The notes under the pieces were generated by a model. That model had not been told where the DNA came from and did not search any database. It was given only the letters and a program-made list of their open reading frames with translations. From positions 2,360,573 through 2,424,572 of the forward strand of contig NW_003101677.1 of the NCBI RefSeq assembly GCF_000003855.2: 64,000 nt of DNA, given 5' to 3'. Shown one piece after another: positions 60,428 to 64,000 of the stretch. Made by a program: the position numbers and the translations under genes. This DNA comes from Blastomyces gilchristii SLH14081. Taxonomy: Eukaryota > Ascomycota > Eurotiomycetes > Onygenales > Ajellomycetaceae. Positions within the stretch are counted from its first letter, which is position 1. Every line of letters starts with the position of its first letter.

Positions 60428-62584
60428 ATGTCTAATAATAATATAGAAGAACTCTTAAATATAAGTATAGAAGTAATATCACAGTGACTCTGAGTAATGT
60501 TAAAATTACAACAGTAACAGATAGCAGACATGCATACAACTTAACAAGTTCAATATAAGAAAATTCAATAATTAATTTAACAGAGAACTCATGTAACTTC
60601 AGTATCTACAGAACTAAATATAAAAGCACTGAAAGAACATTTAAATACTCTCATATATTTCAATACTTCTAATCTCACTCTCTACTCATCATGAAGAATG
60701 AAAATACTCATGACACTGAGTGTAGATGAAGATGTCATCAGTTCATTAATTAATCAAGATTAATATGTCAATGAACAATTGAAGAATTGTGTAAAATAGA
60801 AGTTTCATTTATAAATAAAAGCATATAAATCTGTGTTGTGAACATCTGATAATATCATCAAATATCTTGATGTTCTGTTTCAAGGCACTGCTGTATAACA
60901 GAAAGTATTAGATTGATTACAGAGTATCTGACAGAGAAATACTTCTCTCACAATATTCATTCCTAACTTTAACACTAAGATCTTAGAAGCAGATGATCAA
61001 TCTTGAGATAATTGAATAAAGATCAGCATGCTTAAGAAGATATTGACTTTTGAACTCTTACAGACTCTTGTAAGTATAAATAAAGACTCAACTTTTAAAG
61101 ACTTCTGCACACAGCTTCAGACATTGAATGACTGTCTTACCAAGCTCAAGAGTATATAGAACAGTGGTAGAAGATATTACATCTCAATCACTCATACATC
61201 TACACCTGTGTCAAAGAATAATAACAATGATACAGATGCTATAGACTGAGTAGACTTAAATGTCTACACACAAGCAAGAGTCTCTGCTGTTTGAACAGGC
61301 TTTCAAGTCTCTGAGATCACTCTCAAAGAAGTCATCAATCAACATTAATATGAAGTATACATCAACTGTAACTGATCAGAACATATCACTTTCAACTGCT
61401 GATTGACCTATGTACCTTCTCATTCAAGAGAAAGATCAGCACTTTCTCACTCAAGAGAAAGATCAGTGTCTTCTTACTTAAAGAATGAATCAGTATCTAT
61501 CTGTGTCAATTACATTGCAGTGAAGAAAGATTCAGAAGATAACTATAAGAACACTTCAATGAAACAGGGAAAAGATTAGCTTCTGTTCAAATTCATAAAC
61601 AGAAGCTTAAAGAGATCAGATAATAACAATTTGAAAAGAAAATAATAATAAATGCAATTCTTGTATCTACTGTGATTAATAACATGAATAATATGAAAGT
61701 CATGATAGAGAGCAGTCTATGTTACTATGCAATGATTAAATCTTCAGTTGTAAGACATTATAATCTTCAGCATATTCTCTTATTAAAACCTCAACTTCTT
61801 ACAGAATTTAATAATTCAAAAGATGTTTGCATCTGTTACATGATGAAACTAAATATAGATGTTAGAGAACATCAGTATGAAGATATCTACACATATAAAG
61901 TTGATAATCTCAATTATAATCTTATGTTAGAACTTGTCTGACTATCTGAACAAGACATCTTATTGAATACTTAAAACAGAAGTTTAATATTCTCTAACAA
62001 TGATAGAGTTCACAAAGATGACATTTACAAGATTATAAACCTGACACAGATCTCTGTCAACACCTATGAATTGCTCAGAAAAAGAAGTCATTAAAAGAAT
62101 CACTGATAGCAGAACTATGTATCAATCTATTTAACCAGTCTGACTGATATTAAAAAGACTCTAGAAAAGTTATCTTATACTATAACAACAGATTCTCATA
62201 TGAAACTCTCTTAATAATATTATAAATATCTAAATGTCTTTCAATAAGATAATAATGTTATAAATCTACCTCTCTTACAAGGTTCAGAAGTGAATCACAG
62301 TATCAAGTTAAAAAAGAAGAATAGTAAGAACTCTAAACTATTATGAGACTCTCTTTATAACATGTTCTGAGATGAACTTCTTCTTCTTTAAAAGACACTT
62401 AACAATCTGTTGAATAAGAGATTTATATATATTAGTAATTTCTCTGCTGCAGCTTCTATTCTCTTTACAAAAAAATCAGATGAAGAACTTCAATTCTGCA
62501 TAGATTATCAAAAATGAAATAGATTAATTAAGAAAAATCACTATTCTTTACTTCTGATCAATGAAACCCTAGCTTGCATTGAAT
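60428..62584 (+). pseudogene. gypsy-2 gag, protease and start of RT (copy 3)
   Basis: Gag from ATG 60428 to about 61570. The knuckle region YINCNWSEHITFNC lies near 61366-61410, one Cys lost. A 27-bp repeat follows (61418-61498). The protease region near 61690-61720 reads VMIESS where copy 2 has VMIDSS; 61672-61941 is an open fragment of this frame. RT begins about 62380 and is cut by SINE 2 after 62598. Stops at Trp/Gln codons throughout. Confidence 0.83.
61418..61498 (+). repeat. three 27-bp tandem units in gypsy-2 gag
   Basis: Units at 61418-61444, 61445-61471 and 61472-61498; the first two are CTCAYTCAAGAGAAAGATC-like and nearly identical, the third more diverged. 27 bp is nine codons, so the frame is preserved (a Ser-His-Ser-Arg-Glu-Arg-Ser type unit). 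Copy 2 has a single diverged unit near 44281-44310. It lies just after the zinc knuckle, a linker where length change is tolerated. Confidence 0.85.
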
Positions 62585-62598
62585 AAGCTCAATGATTT

Positions 62599-63679
62599 TT
62601 AACCTGGTGGCGTAGTGATTAACTACGCTATTATGAAGCCTCAATTAGCGGCCTTCCCCTCAGGGAATGAATGTCAAGAGAGAGCAGGTTCGAACCCTGC
62701 AAGAGTCATCTTAATCACAGCTTTCACTGTTAAGTCATAAAACAGTATCAGAGGCCTCTGAATGCACTATAGTGAATTATCATCAAGCTTAAGATGTTCA
62801 TTCTGAGGGTTCTCAGACACTAATTCTCACTGATCTTAGAATTAACAGCTCTCTGAGCACTTCAAGTTAGATCAGTACTAGAGTGATTGAGATCTAGAAT
62901 GCTTACAGAATAGTAAATCATTATCAAGCTTAACTAATCAGGTCTTATCCTTCTCACTCTAGACACTCACTTCTGAGAAATGAGATTTAAAAACTATTCA
63001 ATTAGAACACTCTGGGCCTAGCAAGAACCTAGATGAGATAAGACCTAGATACTCTTAATAGATGATTAGTGTAAGCAAGACTGTGACAGTTAATTGATAG
63101 ACTGAAATACTGAGATTGACAGTTAGAAGATTAGAGACTTAACTAGAATTGAGTAGCTCTGATGTTATTCTTAGTGAGAATCTCACTTATAAGTAAGCTA
63201 GTTACAGAAGCTAGCTGAGCAGCAGCTCTTTAGAGAAAATGATAATCCCTGAAGCAGGCCTGAGAGAACAGAGACAGTAGTCAGTTATATAGAGTGTTAA
63301 AATATGTATATAGCTTAAGATGTAAACTGCAGAGATCTTGTTCTGTAGCTTTCTTTACTGTACTTATTTCTTTCTGTTCTTTTCTATCTATCTATTTAAT
63401 ATGTCTATCTTTAGAACTATGTTCTCTTTTTCTTTGTCATGATATTTTCAAATGATTTCAAAGTATTAATAGGTGTTGAAATACTGTAATTTGTAAACAG
63501 TTTTTGTATTCTGAGCTGGAATTTTCTGATTTTGCATATCTGAAATTGATAAGTGTATAATAGTTGACTCTATAGATATAGGAAAAACCCTGAGAACGAA
63601 AGATTCTTAGATAGATGTCATAGTCTCTGACTGCATACATCTATAATTGAAGAATAATAATAATAATAATAATAATAAT
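62599..63679 (+). mobile_element. tRNA-headed element with LINE 3' tail (SINE 2), 1081 bp
   Basis: Inserted in gypsy-2 RT with a 14-bp TSD AAGCTCAATGATTT (62585-62598 and 63680-63693). The head has A-box-like TGGCGTAGTGATTAACTACG at 62608-62627 and a B box GGTTCGAACCC at 62687-62697. The middle (about 62710-63348) is unique in the window with no ORF of note. From about 63349 it is nearly identical to the LINE 3' end, including the stem-loop position (63590-63610), and it ends in (AAT)n. The LINE tail implies mobilisation by the LINE ORF2 protein. It is long for a SINE, so it may be a composite. Confidence 0.85.
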
Positions 63680-63693
63680 AAGCTCAATGATTT

Positions 63694-64000
63694 ACAAAAC
63701 TAGATATTATTACTGTGTTTTATAAGATCTGTATCACTGAAGAAGATGAATGACTTACAGCATTTCAGACATGTTATAATCTCTTTGAATGAGTGATTAC
63801 CTTCTTTGAACTGACTAACACCTCTAGTACATTTCAAAAGTATATTAACTGAGCACTTCAGAATTTTCTTGATGAATTCACATCTGTATATCTTGATAAC
63901 ATTCTCATCTTCACTGACAGGTTCAGAAAAGAACATCAAGAACATGTATGAAGAGTATTACAATAATTACAAGAAGCAGAACTATTAATAGATATTAATC
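63694..64000 (+). pseudogene. gypsy-2 RT fragment (copy 3, after SINE 2)
   Basis: Continuation of RT after SINE 2, aligning with 75-380 of copy 1 and 45405-45710 of copy 2. The RT box reads as YLDN near 63885-63900. Runs off the window end. An antisense open stretch at 63700-63945 overlaps it and is not a gene. Confidence 0.85.

Larger units (their letters stand above)
59791..64000 (+). mobile_element. gypsy-2, copy 3 (5' part), carrying SINE 2
   Basis: Starts with a 5' LTR at 59791, directly after TAGTT (candidate TSD) in gypsy-1 copy 3 RNase H, and runs past the window end inside RT. It aligns with copy 2 from the LTR through gag and protease to RT. SINE 2 occupies 62599-63679. The right end is not visible. 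Confidence 0.9.

Overview
This window looks like a repeat-only, A+T-rich heterochromatin block from a filamentous fungus, most likely an ascomycete. I base that on Tad1-like LINEs with an RNase H domain, Ty3/gypsy chromoviruses, a Ty1/copia element, small hAT-type elements, tRNA-headed SINEs and pervasive C-to-T decay of the RIP (repeat-induced point mutation) type. A basidiomycete cannot be excluded. I found no intact host gene in 64 kb. Almost every coding stretch is a dead transposon whose reading frame can still be followed because nearly all of its stops sit at former Trp, Gln or Arg codons. The short open frames scattered over the window are remnants of these frames or chance antisense frames.

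The layout is a set of nested insertions, most of them resolved by target-site duplications (TSDs). Bases 1-2975 are the 3' part of a chromovirus I call gypsy-2 (copy 1). Bases 3056-41426 are one Ty1/copia element (+) split by five insertions: LINE copy 1 (3693-18614, +), which itself carries gypsy-1 copy 1 (8850-16094, +); gypsy-1 copy 2 (21139-30441, -), which itself carries four ~505-bp hAT-type MITEs; LINE copy 2 (31660-39502, -); and a fifth MITE (39647-40150). From 41567 rightwards runs gypsy-1 copy 3 (-), interrupted by gypsy-2 copy 2 (42687-48667, +, carrying SINE 1), a sixth MITE (49315 into a gap), LINE copy 3 (gap to about 57520, -) and gypsy-2 copy 3 (59791 past the window end, +, carrying SINE 2). 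Assembly gaps lie at 32241-32340 and 49611-50505.

The parts are linked functionally as autonomous and dependent elements. The LINE encodes ORF1 with zinc knuckles and ORF2 (endonuclease, RT, RNase H). SINE 2 ends in about 330 bp almost identical to the LINE 3' end, so it was probably mobilised by the LINE. The MITEs have terminal inverted repeats and 8-bp TSDs but no transposase, so they needed one in trans. Both gypsy families end pol in a chromodomain, which in related chromoviruses directs integration to heterochromatin and would favour such nests.

The most unusual observations are: (1) the mutation spectrum, in which CpG and CpC (TGG to TGA) changes dominate over the classical CpA (TGG to TAG); (2) an extra sense-strand reading frame between pol and the 3' LTR of gypsy-1, present in all three copies; (3) the 1.1-kb tRNA-headed element with a LINE tail and a 3' stem-loop; and (4) short elements and element edges that escaped mutation inside heavily mutated hosts.
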